Assembly: GCA_009926625.1 (NCBI GenBank) | Contig: RFON01000001.1 | Coordinates: forward strand, 1 to 64,000 | Direction of reading: 5' to 3' | Origin: Planctomycetota bacterium | Lineage (GTDB): Bacteria; Planctomycetota; Phycisphaerae; Phycisphaerales; SM1A02 | DNA length: 64,000 nt | Shown here: positions 43,674 through 53,506 of the stretch, one piece after another | Layout of the letters: each line of letters starts with the position of its first letter | Numbering within the stretch: the stretch's first letter is position 1 | Notes under the pieces: model-generated | Seen by the model: the letters and a program-made list of their open reading frames with translations, nothing else | What the model was told of the DNA's origin: nothing | Database searches by the model: none | Made by a program: the position numbers and the translations under genes

Positions 43674-46649
43674 GTGACGGAAACGAAGAACGATCAGAAG
43701 TCCGATCAGAATTCTGATCGTGGCACGCTCTACATCGTTGATGGGCACGCGCAGTTCTTTCGCGCGTACTACGCGATTCGTGGCGGTATGTCGAGTTCGG
43801 TCACGAACGAACCGACACACATGGTGTACGGGTTCGTCTCGATGCTCACCAAGCTGCTGCGCGAAAGGCGCCCTGGCTTTGTTGCGCTGGTGATTGATGC
43901 TGCGGGTGATGACCGCACATTTCGCTCAGCGATATACCCTGAATACAAGGCGAATCGCCAGCCGGCACCCCTCGACTTCCAAGGGCAGGTGGAACGCTGC
44001 CTGCAGTTCGTTCGGCTGCTTGGACTCCCCGTCTTCGCCGTGGAAGCCGTTGAGGCCGATGATGTGATTGCCACGATCGCGCGAAGGGTGCGGCGCGAAC
44101 ATCCCGAACTGCGAGTCCGCATCGTTTCACGCGACAAGGATCTCGCGCAACTTGTGGATGAGCGCACGAGCCTGTTTGATCCGCAGACTGGAACGGATGT
44201 TGGCCCCGATGAGCTGTTCGAAACCAAGGGAATTCGCGCGGCGCAAGTTGCGGACATGCTGGCACTGATGGGTGACGCGTCCGACAACATCCCTGGCGTT
44301 GCGGGCATTGGCGTCAAGACCGCAGCGCAGCTTGTGACCACATATGGGTCGCTCGATGGCGTGCTGGCAAACCTGGAGAAGTTGACGCCGAAGCGTCGTG
44401 AGGCGATTGAAAACGGGCGCGCTTCCCTTGAACTGTCGCGGCAACTCGTGGCGCTCAAGGATGACTGCGATGTTGCCGTGCAACTCGAGGCACTCCGTGT
44501 CGATCTTGCACGCGCTGACCGTACCCAGTTGGATGTACTGCTGGGGCAACTAGGCTTTGGTCGGCTCAAGAGCGAGGTGGACTCACTGCTCACGAGCACA
44601 GTCGGCGACCTTCCCACGGATAGCGGCACGAGCCCACCACCGAGTGATCGAAGGGGTGTTCCCCCATCCACACCGACGCGCGCAGGTGGTTCGACGCGTC
44701 GCCGACCGCCTGCATCCGAACTCGATGACGCTCCGCTCTTTGCATCCCTGGATGACTCTGCGGATGCTGGATTGCCAACGGTCGGCAGCGATCGGGCTGC
44801 CTACAGAGCAGGCTATGCATGCGCTTCAACGACAGCTGAGATTGAAGCCGTAGTGCTTGCGGCTCGCGAGGCAACGAAGCGTGGTGCGCGGCTGGCTTTC
44901 GATACGGAGACCGATTCACTTCGGACCGTGACGAGTCAATTGTGTGGTGTCAGCCTGTCCTGGCGCGAAGGGCAGGGCGTCTACATCCCGTGCCGTTCGC
45001 CTGAGCAGGAAACGCACTGCGATGCGGCCACGGTGGTTCAACTGCTGAAGCCACTCCTCGAGGATGCAAGTGTTCCCAAGGTTGCGCACAATGCCAAGTT
45101 CGACCTGCAGGTGTTTCGCAAGGCCAGCATCGAGGTTGCGGGGCTCGTCGGCGACTCCATGGTGGCTTCGTATGTGCTCGATGCATCCCGTTCAAGTCAT
45201 GGGCTCGATGGACTGGCACAGAGCCAACTCGACTACACCTGCATTGCGTTTCGCGACCTTGTGGGGTCCGGCACCCTGCAGCGAACCTTTGACCAGGTTC
45301 CGCTTGCGCATGCCGTGCCCTATGCCGCTGAAGACGCCGACATTGCAGGCCGTCTCGATCGACTGCTGACCGACAGGGTGGATCAGGCGGGGCTTGGCGC
45401 GCTCTATAGAACGCTCGAAATGCCGCTGGTGACCGTGCTCGCAGATCTGGAGTGGAACGGCATCTTGGTCGATCGGGCCGAACTGGACCGCCAGTGCGAC
45501 CGCTTGTCCGCGTTGGCGGATGGGCTTCGCAAGCAGATCGTCGATCTTGCGCCTCACCCGTTCAACCCGGACAGTCCCAAGCAGCTCGCCGCCGTGCTGT
45601 TCAACCAGCCCGACGATGCGCTCCCAGGGCTTGGTCTTCGCGCAGGAAAGCGCACGCAAGGGGGGTTGAGCACGGGCATCGAGGTGCTCGAGCGATTGGC
45701 GGTTGATCCGACGGTCGTGAGTGAACTGCCATCACAGGTGATCGAATACCGCAAACTGCGGAAGCTCGTGGGTACCTATCTCGAGGCGCTCAAGGGATCG
45801 ATTGAACCAACCACTGGGCGTATCCACGCGTCGTTCCATCAAACCGGCACGGCAACGGGGCGCTTGTCGTCAAGCGATCCCAACATGCAGAACATCCCGA
45901 TCCGAACGGATGTCGGGCGTGAGGTGCGCCGTGCGTTCATAGCACCGCGCGGATTCGAGCTGCTGTCGTGCGATTACTCGCAGATCGAACTGCGTGTGCT
46001 CGCCCACTTGGCGGAGGATCCAGCGATGATTGCTGCGTTCGAACAGTCGGTCGACATTCATACGGCGGTCGCAGCCGAGGTCCATGGCATCGAACCGCGT
46101 CTTGTCACGCCCGAGCAGCGCAGCGGCGCCAAGATGGTGAACTTCGGAATCATCTACGGCATCACCCCGTGGGGGTTGGCGCGGCGCCTTGGTGGTGGCA
46201 CCTCACCCGCTCGTGCGAAGGAGATCATCGACGGGTATCGCGCCCGCTTCCGCCGCATCGATGGGTTCCTTCGCGAGTGCGTTTCGCATGCGAAGGAGCA
46301 TGGCTGGGTGGAAACAATGGCGGGCCGCCGCCGCGCTGTTCCGCAGGTGCTGTCACCCAATGCTGCCGAGCGCGCACTTGGCGAGCGCATGGCCATCAAC
46401 TCGGTGGTGCAGGGGAGTGCCGCCGACATCATGAAGATGGCGATGGTCAAGATTCACGGTGCAATCGCCAAGCATGTGGGGTCACGGATGCTCCTGCAGA
46501 TTCACGATGAACTGGTGTTTGAGGTGCCAGCCGAATCGCTCGCGGCAACGCAGTCCTGGGTCGTTCAGCAGATGGAATCGGCTGCGAGCCTGAAGGTGCC
46601 GCTCACGGTGGAGTCATCGCACGGCATCAATTGGTTTGACGCCTCGTAA
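43674..46649 (+). CDS. polA: DNA polymerase I with 5'-3' and 3'-5' exonuclease domains
   Basis: A 991-residue repair/replication polymerase. The N-terminal 5'-3' exonuclease (about 15-300) includes YIVDGHAQFFRAYYA and the helix-hairpin-helix DNIPGVAGIGVKTAAQ. A 3'-5' exonuclease follows at about 400-560 with FDTETDSL, VAHNAKFDLQVF and a YAAEDADI motif, so the DEDD acidic set is complete and proofreading is likely. The polymerase domain has SCDYSQIELRVLAHL near residue 765, KMVNFGIIYGITPWGLA, and the QIHDELVFEVP motif near 942. The start is GTG 43674; a weak upstream ribosome-binding site is all that supports it. tRNA-Asp lies 82 bp downstream. Confidence 0.96.
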   Translation: MTETKNDQKSDQNSDRGTLYIVDGHAQFFRAYYAIRGGMSSSVTNEPTHMVYGFVSMLTKLLRERRPGFVALVIDAAGDDRTFRSAIYPEYKANRQPAPLDFQGQVERCLQFVRLLGLPVFAVEAVEADDVIATIARRVRREHPELRVRIVSRDKDLAQLVDERTSLFDPQTGTDVGPDELFETKGIRAAQVADMLALMGDASDNIPGVAGIGVKTAAQLVTTYGSLDGVLANLEKLTPKRREAIENGRASLELSRQLVALKDDCDVAVQLEALRVDLARADRTQLDVLLGQLGFGRLKSEVDSLLTSTVGDLPTDSGTSPPPSDRRGVPPSTPTRAGGSTRRRPPASELDDAPLFASLDDSADAGLPTVGSDRAAYRAGYACASTTAEIEAVVLAAREATKRGARLAFDTETDSLRTVTSQLCGVSLSWREGQGVYIPCRSPEQETHCDAATVVQLLKPLLEDASVPKVAHNAKFDLQVFRKASIEVAGLVGDSMVASYVLDASRSSHGLDGLAQSQLDYTCIAFRDLVGSGTLQRTFDQVPLAHAVPYAAEDADIAGRLDRLLTDRVDQAGLGALYRTLEMPLVTVLADLEWNGILVDRAELDRQCDRLSALADGLRKQIVDLAPHPFNPDSPKQLAAVLFNQPDDALPGLGLRAGKRTQGGLSTGIEVLERLAVDPTVVSELPSQVIEYRKLRKLVGTYLEALKGSIEPTTGRIHASFHQTGTATGRLSSSDPNMQNIPIRTDVGREVRRAFIAPRGFELLSCDYSQIELRVLAHLAEDPAMIAAFEQSVDIHTAVAAEVHGIEPRLVTPEQRSGAKMVNFGIIYGITPWGLARRLGGGTSPARAKEIIDGYRARFRRIDGFLRECVSHAKEHGWVETMAGRRRAVPQVLSPNAAERALGERMAINSVVQGSAADIMKMAMVKIHGAIAKHVGSRMLLQIHDELVFEVPAESLAATQSWVVQQMESAASLKVPLTVESSHGINWFDAS

Positions 46650-46731
46650 AGGCAATCGGTTGACGGCAAAGCGTCTCTCGCTACCATCATTCTTCCGCGG
46701 AACGGCGCAACGCCAATCTGCGGATTGGTTT

Positions 46732-46805
46732 GGGGTGGTAGCTCAATTGGTTAGAGTACCGGCTTGTCACGCCGGTGGTTGCGGGTTCGAGCCCCGTCCG
46801 CCTCG
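46732..46805 (+). tRNA. tRNA-Asp (anticodon GUC)
   Basis: Cloverleaf with acceptor GGGGTGG/CCGCCTC, containing G-U and U-G pairs, anticodon stem CCGGC/GCCGG and loop TTGTCAC giving anticodon GUC. Discriminator G, as expected for tRNA-Asp. T-arm contains GGTTCGAGCC. No CCA is encoded. Confidence 0.95.
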
Positions 46806-46863
46806 TTCGCTTGATATGAGTTGAATTGGCTGTGGATTTGATCCGAACGGCCGAACATCCCGA

Positions 46864-47418
46864 TCAGGATTTCCACTTGATGTTGCAGCCCATGGACGGG
46901 CGCTGAGGGCTCGCGAGGGGCTTGCCATTCACAACACACGCGATGGCGGTGCGTACATCCGAGCCGGTGACTGGTTTCCCATTGCCTGGCCTGCTGTCAT
47001 CGAGTTGTCCGCGATAGACAAGCGCATGCTCGCGTGAGAACAAGAAGAAGTCTGGCGTGCATGCGGCATCGAACGCGCGTGCAACGGCTTGCGTTGCGTC
47101 ATGGAGGTAGGGAAATGTCCACGCCTGCTCGCGGGCCATCACCTTCATCTCTTCGGGGCCATCCATGGGATGCGTGCGCACATCGTTCGAGCAGATCCCC
47201 ACGATGCCAATGCTGAGCGCGGCCGCATCACGCCCAAGCCGCGCGAGTTCGTCTTGCACATGCGTGACGAAGGGACAGTGATTGCAGATGAACATCACCA
47301 GAAGCGGGCGCCCGTCAAAGTCCGATCGCGACACGGTGCGTTGCGTCACGACATCCACGAGCTGGAAGTCGGGACATGCGGAGCCGAGGGGAACCATCGT
47401 TGAAGGGGTGAGTGCCAT
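46864..47418 (-). CDS. Thioredoxin-fold protein of the CNHCPFV redoxin family
   Basis: A 184-residue thioredoxin-like protein of the AhpC/TSA superfamily. The active region is VMFICNHCPFVTHV, where Cys-Asn-His-Cys replaces the usual Cys-Gly-Pro-Cys. GICSNDVRTHPMDGPEEM and FPYLHDATQAVARAFDAACTPD support this group, and PSMGCNIKWK closes it. No signal peptide is seen, so it is probably cytoplasmic. The role is unclear; the family is widespread but poorly studied. It is convergent with tRNA-Asp and divergent from the zinc-ribbon gene. Confidence 0.9.
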   Translation of the reverse strand: MALTPSTMVPLGSACPDFQLVDVVTQRTVSRSDFDGRPLLVMFICNHCPFVTHVQDELARLGRDAAALSIGIVGICSNDVRTHPMDGPEEMKVMAREQAWTFPYLHDATQAVARAFDAACTPDFFLFSREHALVYRGQLDDSRPGNGKPVTGSDVRTAIACVVNGKPLASPQRPSMGCNIKWKS

Positions 47419-47452
47419 AGGGGGTATTCGCTTTCTTGAACCCGATCATGGT

Positions 47453-47740
47453 ATGACGATGCGCATGTCCCGAAGGGATGAGCCATTCGAAGAGCGAGAC
47501 GATGGTCCATCAGCGGAGGACATTGAGCGATTCTCCCGACCCGTGGATGCTCGATGTCAGGAGTGCGGTCAGCGCGTCCACGAAGATGTGGATATCTGTC
47601 CGCATTGCAGAGCGTTCATCTTCCCCGACGATGCGCCCGCCGCACGCAGCAAGGTTCGACCACTGCGCACGATCTTCTTGCTGGCCCTCGTCTTCATTGT
47701 GTTGGTGCTGTCGGGAGCACTGGCGCTGCTGATGCGGTGA
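47453..47740 (+). CDS. Zinc-ribbon membrane protein
   Basis: A 95-residue protein: a charged N-terminus, a zinc ribbon (CQECGQRVHEDVDICPHC, two CxxC pairs) at about residues 35-55 and a single C-terminal transmembrane helix (TIFLLALVFIVLVLSGALALL). Three possible ATG starts lie at 47453, 47459 and 47465. Similar tail-anchored zinc-ribbon proteins are common in planctomycetes; function unknown. Its 3' end overlaps the opposite-strand gene by 47 bp. Confidence 0.75.
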   Translation: MTMRMSRRDEPFEERDDGPSAEDIERFSRPVDARCQECGQRVHEDVDICPHCRAFIFPDDAPAARSKVRPLRTIFLLALVFIVLVLSGALALLMR

Positions 47741-48596
47741 GGGCGGGAGCGATCCCAGCCGAGAATCGCACAGTCACGAAGAGTGTGGGAAGGCCAGCCC
47801 CCTTGGTCTCCAGGAGGCTGCTGGCGATCGACTGCACGAGGCGTTCGATGTGATCGCGCGCCATGCGTTCAGCGGCGAGAAGGCTCTCGGGCCGGCGTGC
47901 GATCTCGACGGCTCGGTCGCGCAGCGCTGCCTTCGCCTTCGCCACCAGTTCGTGCTTCCCACTGAATGGGTTCAGTCCCTGCAGGCCAGAGCCGATGCAG
48001 AGTGTCTCGATGCGGGCATCGTCGATCGCGATGAATTCGCCGTCCACTTCAGGCGTCGGGAGCGCACAGTGGATGGCAATGCTTCGCTGCCCCGTCGATT
48101 GATTGAGGGTGAACTCCCATGTGAACCAACTGGCGTCCATGTTCGCGAGAGGCACGAAGTACTGGATGCCCACTTCCCGTGCGATGGCCTGACCGAGCAC
48201 GGTTCCAAGCGCGCTCGACTCGATCCGCTGGGACAGCACATCGACTCGAAGCGCTCCGACGACAAGCTTTCCGTGCGACTCAAACCGCTGAAAGCCCGCA
48301 AGGATTGCGCTCGACACATCAACGCGTGGCTTCAAGATGCCTGAAAACCACTCGGACACACCGCGGATCGCTTCGTTTCCTGCTTGCAGGATCGCCGAGG
48401 GAACGCGCGCGACGCGAGCAAGCATTCGCGCGATGCCGACGGTCGCCAGCAGCACCGCACCGCCAGCCACCGTGGTCAGCGCGGCCAGCATGCTCTCGCC
48501 TTGGCGAAGCAGCACGGTGATGACCGCAGCCAGCAGTACGCATGCAAATCCGCCTGCGAGCGCGGAGGCACTCCACCATGGTCGACGATCGTTCAT
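47694..48596 (-). CDS. Two-helix membrane protein with a conserved-looking soluble domain, unknown function
   Basis: A 300-residue product from ATG 48596 (48626 is an alternative). Two hydrophobic helices lie at about residues 10-30 and 38-58, then a mixed domain to about 230 with VVGALRVDVLSQRIES, GIQYFVPLANMDASWFTW and IAIHCALPTPEVDGEF. An Ala/Arg-rich helix follows (AKAKAALRDRAVEIARRPE). The overall layout loosely recalls DUF4230 proteins, but I cannot confirm this. The end overlaps the zinc-ribbon gene by 47 bp. tRNA-Lys follows upstream on the same strand. Confidence 0.65.
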   Translation of the reverse strand: MNDRRPWWSASALAGGFACVLLAAVITVLLRQGESMLAALTTVAGGAVLLATVGIARMLARVARVPSAILQAGNEAIRGVSEWFSGILKPRVDVSSAILAGFQRFESHGKLVVGALRVDVLSQRIESSALGTVLGQAIAREVGIQYFVPLANMDASWFTWEFTLNQSTGQRSIAIHCALPTPEVDGEFIAIDDARIETLCIGSGLQGLNPFSGKHELVAKAKAALRDRAVEIARRPESLLAAERMARDHIERLVQSIASSLLETKGAGLPTLFVTVRFSAGIAPALTASAAPVLPTAPTQ

Positions 48597-48669
48597 CACG
48601 ATTCCTGCGTGCGGGGGCGCCCCCAAGGCCCCCGCGAGGGGCGCAACCTGACCGCCCCAAACCGCAAAA

Positions 48670-48742
<73 letters not shown>

Positions 48743-48780
48743 AGGAAGACGTGAAGTATAGCGATCACCGCGCATCCTGT

Positions 48781-51700
48781 TCACCGCTTGGCGCAGCACT
48801 GCTTGAACTTCTTGCCCGAGCCGCATGGACAGGGTTCGTTGCGACCAACAGCCATCGGTCCTGTGACGACTGGTGCCTTCCGAACAGCTGGTTGGCCACC
48901 TGCGGCAACAGCGGCAGCAGTGCGCCCAGGTGTCGGTGCGCCCGCGCGCTCAGCGATCGCGATATCACGCTCCTGAGCCTGCGTCGGCTCGCTTGCGCGG
49001 ATCGTCTCACCGTCGGATGGCTTGGCTTCCGCCTCTGAAGTCGCACTGGATGCGGCTTCAGCGGGCGGCGTGGCAGCAACTGGAGCCTGCTGATGCGTGA
49101 CTGCGCCTGGCGGCGGGCGAAGTGGCTGTGGCGCCAACTTGCCCTTGAACGCCAAGTCCGCCACGCGCTCGCGCACGGTGCCAAGCATGTCTTGGAAGAG
49201 GCGTGAAGCCTCCTTCTTGAACTCGATGCGCGGATCCCGCTGGCTGAACGAGCGGAACGAGATGGAGTCGCGGATCTGATCCATCGAGTGCAGGTGTTCC
49301 TTCCATCCCTGATCGAGAATCTGCAGGAGCATGAAGCGCTCGAATTGCTCCAGTTCCTCGCGAAGGAGCGTCCCGAGCCGTTGACGAAGGAACGCCTCGC
49401 CATCGCGTTCGAAATCCGCGCGCTGGAGGTCGCTGATCGCCACCAGCAGGTGCTGCCGCATCCACTGTTCCAGCGCAGCATGAAATGCCGCGGCGTCATT
49501 CGCCCGATCGCCCAGTGACTCACGCACTTCCCCGACAATCCGCGCCGCGCGCTGCGCAAGACGCGCCGCATCCCACTGCGCGGCTTCGGCAACAAGCAGC
49601 GTGCGCAGTTCAACAGGATTGGCCGATGGCAGTTGTTGAGGGGTCCACTGCAACTCGTACCTTCCCCGAACCCAATTGCAGAACTGGGTGAGAGCAATCT
49701 CGGGATACGACTGGAAGTTGATGTTGACGAACTCAATCGCGAAGTCGATGGGGTACTCCAGTTCGCGACGCCGGTACTGCGTTCGAATGACATCACGCAG
49801 CAGGCGCGTTGCCTCGGCTGCATCCTTGACGCCAGCGAGTTCATCGAGAGGCAGTTGCGTTCCAACCATCCGCTCTGTCCAAGCGGCGAGTTCGCGTGCG
49901 CCGTAGCCAGGCTGCAAATAGGGTTCGAGCGGCGACAGATCAATCGCCTCGAAACGCTTTACGGCAGCCTCCTCAAGCAACTGAACGACCCCTTGCCGAC
50001 CGTGTTCCGCGATCATGGCATCGGTCAGGGCAACGCCATACGCCTTCTGCGCCCAGTCGATCAGACCTGGGCGGTCCCAGTCGGCTTCATCCGATTCTTC
50101 TGGGATGTACTCGCCCATCGTGACCTGGATGTGTGACGATGCTTCTTCAGGCGTATCGGTTCGGATCGCCTTGAGTACATCGTCGCGGTCCTTTCCCTTG
50201 AAACGCTCAGGCTCGATGAGCACTCCGAAGGCCTCCCAGACCCACTGCGAAATCGCCTTCGGGGCATGAAGCGGGGAGAGGTGGGTTCGGGCGGCGTCTG
50301 CCACCGCCTCATCAAGAAAGCCGAATATGACGGCTCGGATGTCTCGGCCCTCCAGCACAGGCTGGCGACGCCCGTAGAAGTCGCGTCGGTGGAACTCAAG
50401 CGGCTCGTCGTAATCGAGGATCGCCTTGCGAATCTGGAAATTGCGTTCTTCGACCTTCCGCTGCGCCTTCTCGACAGCGCGGGAGAGCATCGGCGCTTCG
50501 ATTGCATCGCCCTCGCGCATGCCCATGCTGCTGAGCACGTTCAGCGTCGTCTTGCCCGCAAACATCTTCATGAGCTCGTCATCGAGTGCGAGATAGAAAC
50601 GGGAGGAGCCATTGTCGCCCTGTCGGCCCGACCGACCTCGCAACTGGTTGTCGATGCGGCGGCTCTCGTGACGCTCGGTGCCGACGACATGCAGTCCTCC
50701 GAGCCGCTCGACGGAGTCTGCGAACGAAAGGCGATGCAGCTTCCAGCACGCGGCATCCAGTTCCTTCTCCAGTGCAGCCACGCCGATGCTGTTCGCCCTT
50801 TTCGCGGGCATTCCCAGTTCCTCTGCCCAAAAACGCATGAGGCGAATGCGAAGGTCATCGGGGGACGCCGAGGCCGCTTCAGTCGCCGGCATTTTCAGCA
50901 GGCGCTGTGCCAAGTGGCGCCAGACAGCGGCGAGGCACGCTTCCGCGCCGTGGGCGATCTCGGCAGTGCGCGGTGCGATATCGCAGCGCTTCCAGTGATC
51001 AAGCAGCGCGGTGGCATCGACGCGCCCGAGCTTGATGTCCGTCCCACGCCCCGCCATGTTGGTGGCGATCATCACCGCGCCAACTTGGCCAGCCTTCATG
51101 ATGATGTCGGCCTCGCGCTCATGTTGCTTCGCGTTGAGCACTTCGTGCTTGATGCCATGGCGTTCCGTCAGCATGCGACTGAGCATCTCGCTCTTCTCAA
51201 CGCTCGTCGTGCCCACCAAGACGGGTGCGCCCGTTTCGTGGATCTGCTTGACCTCGTCCACGATTCGTTCCCATTTGTCCTTCTGCGAAATGAACACCAG
51301 ATCCTGGCGGTCCACACGCACCACGGGCACATTGGTTGGAATCGAAACGACCGACAGTCCATAGATCTCGTGAAACTCCGTTGCCTCCGTGTCGGCCGTT
51401 CCCGTCATTCCAGACAGCCGCTTGTACAGCTTGAAGTAGTTCTGGATCGTGATGGTCGCCATCGTCTGCGTTTCCTCCATGATCCGCACGCCCTCCTTCG
51501 CCTCCACGGCCTGATGGAGTCCATCGCTCCACTGCCGTCCGACCATCTTGCGCCCCGTGTTCTGGTCGACGATCACGACCCCCATTTGTCCATCGCCATC
51601 TGGCGAAACGACATAGTCGCGGTCGCGCGTGTAGACGGCGTGTGCGCGCACCGCCTGCTCGAGCAGATGCGGCATGTCCATGTTCTCGCCGACATAGAAC

Positions 51701-52965
51701 GATCCGATCTTCGCTTCGCGCTGCGCCTCCTCGATGCCCTCGTGCGTCAGCGTGGCACGTTTCTTGTCGAGCTCCAACTCGTAGTACTGGGTGAATCGGT
51801 CGCGATCGCGTTCGAGCAGTGGGAGCTGCGTGCGCGCCGCCTCCATACGCTTCTTGATGTCGGGAATCGACGCCTTCTCGCGCGCATTCCGAATGTCACC
51901 CTCGCAGCCGGCAATCTGGGCTCGGCACTGCTGGACCTTCTCGTCTGCCGACTGCCACTCGCGCTGGCGAGTCGTGAGGTGAATGGCCAGTCGATTGGCG
52001 AGGTCGTATCGCGGTTGTTGGTTGTGCGCGGGCCCCGAGATGATGAGCGGCGTGCGCGCTTCGTCGATCAGGATGGAGTCCACCTCGTCAACGATGGCGA
52101 ACTGGCGGCTGCGCTGTACTTGGTCTGCCGGCCGCAGCTTCATGTTGTCGCGGAGGTAGTCGAATCCGAACTCGCTGGTGGTTCCGTACACCACATCGCA
52201 GCGATATGCCTCGATCTTCTGCGACAGGGGCTGCTGGTGCATCGGATGGATGGCACCGACAGTCAACCCGAGCGCACGGAAAAACGGGAATGTCCAATCA
52301 CGGTCGCGCTGCACCAGATAGTCGTTGACCGTCACCACATGGACTTGCTTGCGTTCGCATGCAGCCAGATAGCACGCGAGCGGACCGACGATCGTCTTGC
52401 CCTCGCCAGTCTTCATTTCGGCAATGCGACCTTCACTCAGCACGATTCCGCCGATGAGCTGCACATCGAAGGGGCGAGCTCGAAAGGGCGGTCGGCTCTC
52501 CGGCAGCAACTCTCGAACGGCGGCATAGATCGATGTTGGGATGTCGATGAACTGCCATCCAGCGACCATGTCAGTGCAGCCGAGCAGGTCGCCAGTCGGT
52601 TCACGAGGTGCACTCGCTTCCATCACGGCCCGCGTACCCAGGTACTCGGCGCGCGCCGCTTCGGGGAGCGCGCCGTGATCGAATCCCGCCGCCGGATTGA
52701 AGATGTTCCGGATGCCCACGGCGCGGTCCATCGCCTCGCGCGCGCAGGCAAAGATCTCAGGCAACAACGCCAACAGCTTCTCCCCTTGGTCGATTCGCCA
52801 ACGGAAGTCCTCGGTCATGCTGCGAAGCTCGGCATCGGTCATTGCAGCGAAGCGCGGTTCGAGAGCATTGACCTGATCGACGATGCGCAGGTAGCGCCGC
52901 ACCATGCGCTGGTTCTGGGTGCCGAAGGTCTTGCGGACGATGAAGTCGATGACTGGAATTGGCAT
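48781..52965 (-). CDS. secA: Protein translocase subunit SecA, unusually long (1394 aa)
   Basis: The ATPase motor that drives precursor proteins through SecYEG. Walker A is MKTGEGKT at about residues 185-192 and the DEAD-like box is DEVDSILIDEARTPLII. GMTGTADTEATEF, ATNMAGRGTDIKLG and GTERHESRRIDNQLRGRSGRQGD are the standard motifs. The C-terminus ends in the SEC-C zinc motif EPCPCGSGKKFKQCC. Typical SecA is about 840-950 residues. Extra length lies in an insert of about 80 residues before the FDVQL block, a coiled-coil insert of about 70 residues in the preprotein-binding region, one of about 70 residues after GRGTDIKLG, and an extended helical C-terminal region. The overlap with an antisense open frame is coding bias. 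Confidence 0.95.
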   Translation of the reverse strand: MPIPVIDFIVRKTFGTQNQRMVRRYLRIVDQVNALEPRFAAMTDAELRSMTEDFRWRIDQGEKLLALLPEIFACAREAMDRAVGIRNIFNPAAGFDHGALPEAARAEYLGTRAVMEASAPREPTGDLLGCTDMVAGWQFIDIPTSIYAAVRELLPESRPPFRARPFDVQLIGGIVLSEGRIAEMKTGEGKTIVGPLACYLAACERKQVHVVTVNDYLVQRDRDWTFPFFRALGLTVGAIHPMHQQPLSQKIEAYRCDVVYGTTSEFGFDYLRDNMKLRPADQVQRSRQFAIVDEVDSILIDEARTPLIISGPAHNQQPRYDLANRLAIHLTTRQREWQSADEKVQQCRAQIAGCEGDIRNAREKASIPDIKKRMEAARTQLPLLERDRDRFTQYYELELDKKRATLTHEGIEEAQREAKIGSFYVGENMDMPHLLEQAVRAHAVYTRDRDYVVSPDGDGQMGVVIVDQNTGRKMVGRQWSDGLHQAVEAKEGVRIMEETQTMATITIQNYFKLYKRLSGMTGTADTEATEFHEIYGLSVVSIPTNVPVVRVDRQDLVFISQKDKWERIVDEVKQIHETGAPVLVGTTSVEKSEMLSRMLTERHGIKHEVLNAKQHEREADIIMKAGQVGAVMIATNMAGRGTDIKLGRVDATALLDHWKRCDIAPRTAEIAHGAEACLAAVWRHLAQRLLKMPATEAASASPDDLRIRLMRFWAEELGMPAKRANSIGVAALEKELDAACWKLHRLSFADSVERLGGLHVVGTERHESRRIDNQLRGRSGRQGDNGSSRFYLALDDELMKMFAGKTTLNVLSSMGMREGDAIEAPMLSRAVEKAQRKVEERNFQIRKAILDYDEPLEFHRRDFYGRRQPVLEGRDIRAVIFGFLDEAVADAARTHLSPLHAPKAISQWVWEAFGVLIEPERFKGKDRDDVLKAIRTDTPEEASSHIQVTMGEYIPEESDEADWDRPGLIDWAQKAYGVALTDAMIAEHGRQGVVQLLEEAAVKRFEAIDLSPLEPYLQPGYGARELAAWTERMVGTQLPLDELAGVKDAAEATRLLRDVIRTQYRRRELEYPIDFAIEFVNINFQSYPEIALTQFCNWVRGRYELQWTPQQLPSANPVELRTLLVAEAAQWDAARLAQRAARIVGEVRESLGDRANDAAAFHAALEQWMRQHLLVAISDLQRADFERDGEAFLRQRLGTLLREELEQFERFMLLQILDQGWKEHLHSMDQIRDSISFRSFSQRDPRIEFKKEASRLFQDMLGTVRERVADLAFKGKLAPQPLRPPPGAVTHQQAPVAATPPAEAASSATSEAEAKPSDGETIRASEPTQAQERDIAIAERAGAPTPGRTAAAVAAGGQPAVRKAPVVTGPMAVGRNEPCPCGSGKKFKQCCAKR

Positions 52966-53506
52966 GGGTTGCTCGAGTGAAGTGCGGGACCGTCAGGGTC
53001 GCGCGGTGGAGGGCGCTTCATCACCGGCTGGCGGCGATTGGCATTTTCCAAGAATCTGCGGAAGGTTGTTGTGAAGGTGACTCAAAGCACTGAGACTTCA
53101 AGTCGTGGTTCGACGCGGTCACGGCGGGCGCTTTGCGCCCGATTTCTCAAGCGCCGATCGGCGGCGGGTTGGCCGCAAAGTGCAGCAGGGAAATGCGCGT
53201 CGTGCTTCGCTCGGTCGTTTGTCTGTGGAACCGACTCAGTGTCGGGGTGCTGCAGCCAACTCGGTCCTTCGATGGACCGCGAAGGCCGAGGCTGATGTGT
53301 CGTGCTGCGGTGCTCTTGAGTGCATCCGAATGCACCGCTCGAGGATTCAGCATGCTGTGGGTCACGGACGCAGCCATCGGGCAGCTGATGGCGGCAGCCA
53401 TCACAAGGATCGTGATGAGCGCTGGATGAAGGACCGTGACCACAGGAAGGGCATTGTGGCAGCGATTCCTTCGCGAGGCAAGCGCAGCGGAAGTAGCCTG
53501 CCCCTC
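52966..53506. other. Region between secA and a CAU tRNA; a possible small secreted-protein gene inside
   Basis: About 540 bp with no confidently predicted gene. Only the minus-strand frame at 53147-53443 looks like a possible gene. No other RNA gene or hairpin is recognised. The 181 bp between that frame and the secA start probably holds the secA promoter. Confidence 0.4.
53147..53443 (-). CDS. Possible small secreted protein (98 aa), uncertain
   Basis: The frame from GTG 53443 gives a hydrophobic leader (PALITILVMAAAISCPMAAS) that could be a signal peptide, then a Ser/Arg/His-rich mature part. Third-position GC (about 70 percent) is compatible with coding. There is no clear ribosome-binding site and no recognised family. 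It lies on the same strand as secA. It may equally be a chance frame. Confidence 0.35.
   Translation of the reverse strand: MVTVLHPALITILVMAAAISCPMAASVTHSMLNPRAVHSDALKSTAARHISLGLRGPSKDRVGCSTPTLSRFHRQTTERSTTRISLLHFAANPPPIGA

Noticed and set aside
50266-52980. Very long open frame (904 codons) on the plus strand
   Set aside because: It is exactly antisense to secA, with no recognisable motif and low-complexity Arg/His/Leu content; in high-GC genomes the frame opposite codon position 1 or 2 stays open.
52966-53506. Search for tmRNA, RNase P or SRP RNA in this gap
   Set aside because: A TGGTTCGAC string recalls the tmRNA 5' end, but no paired 3' half or peptide tag frame follows.
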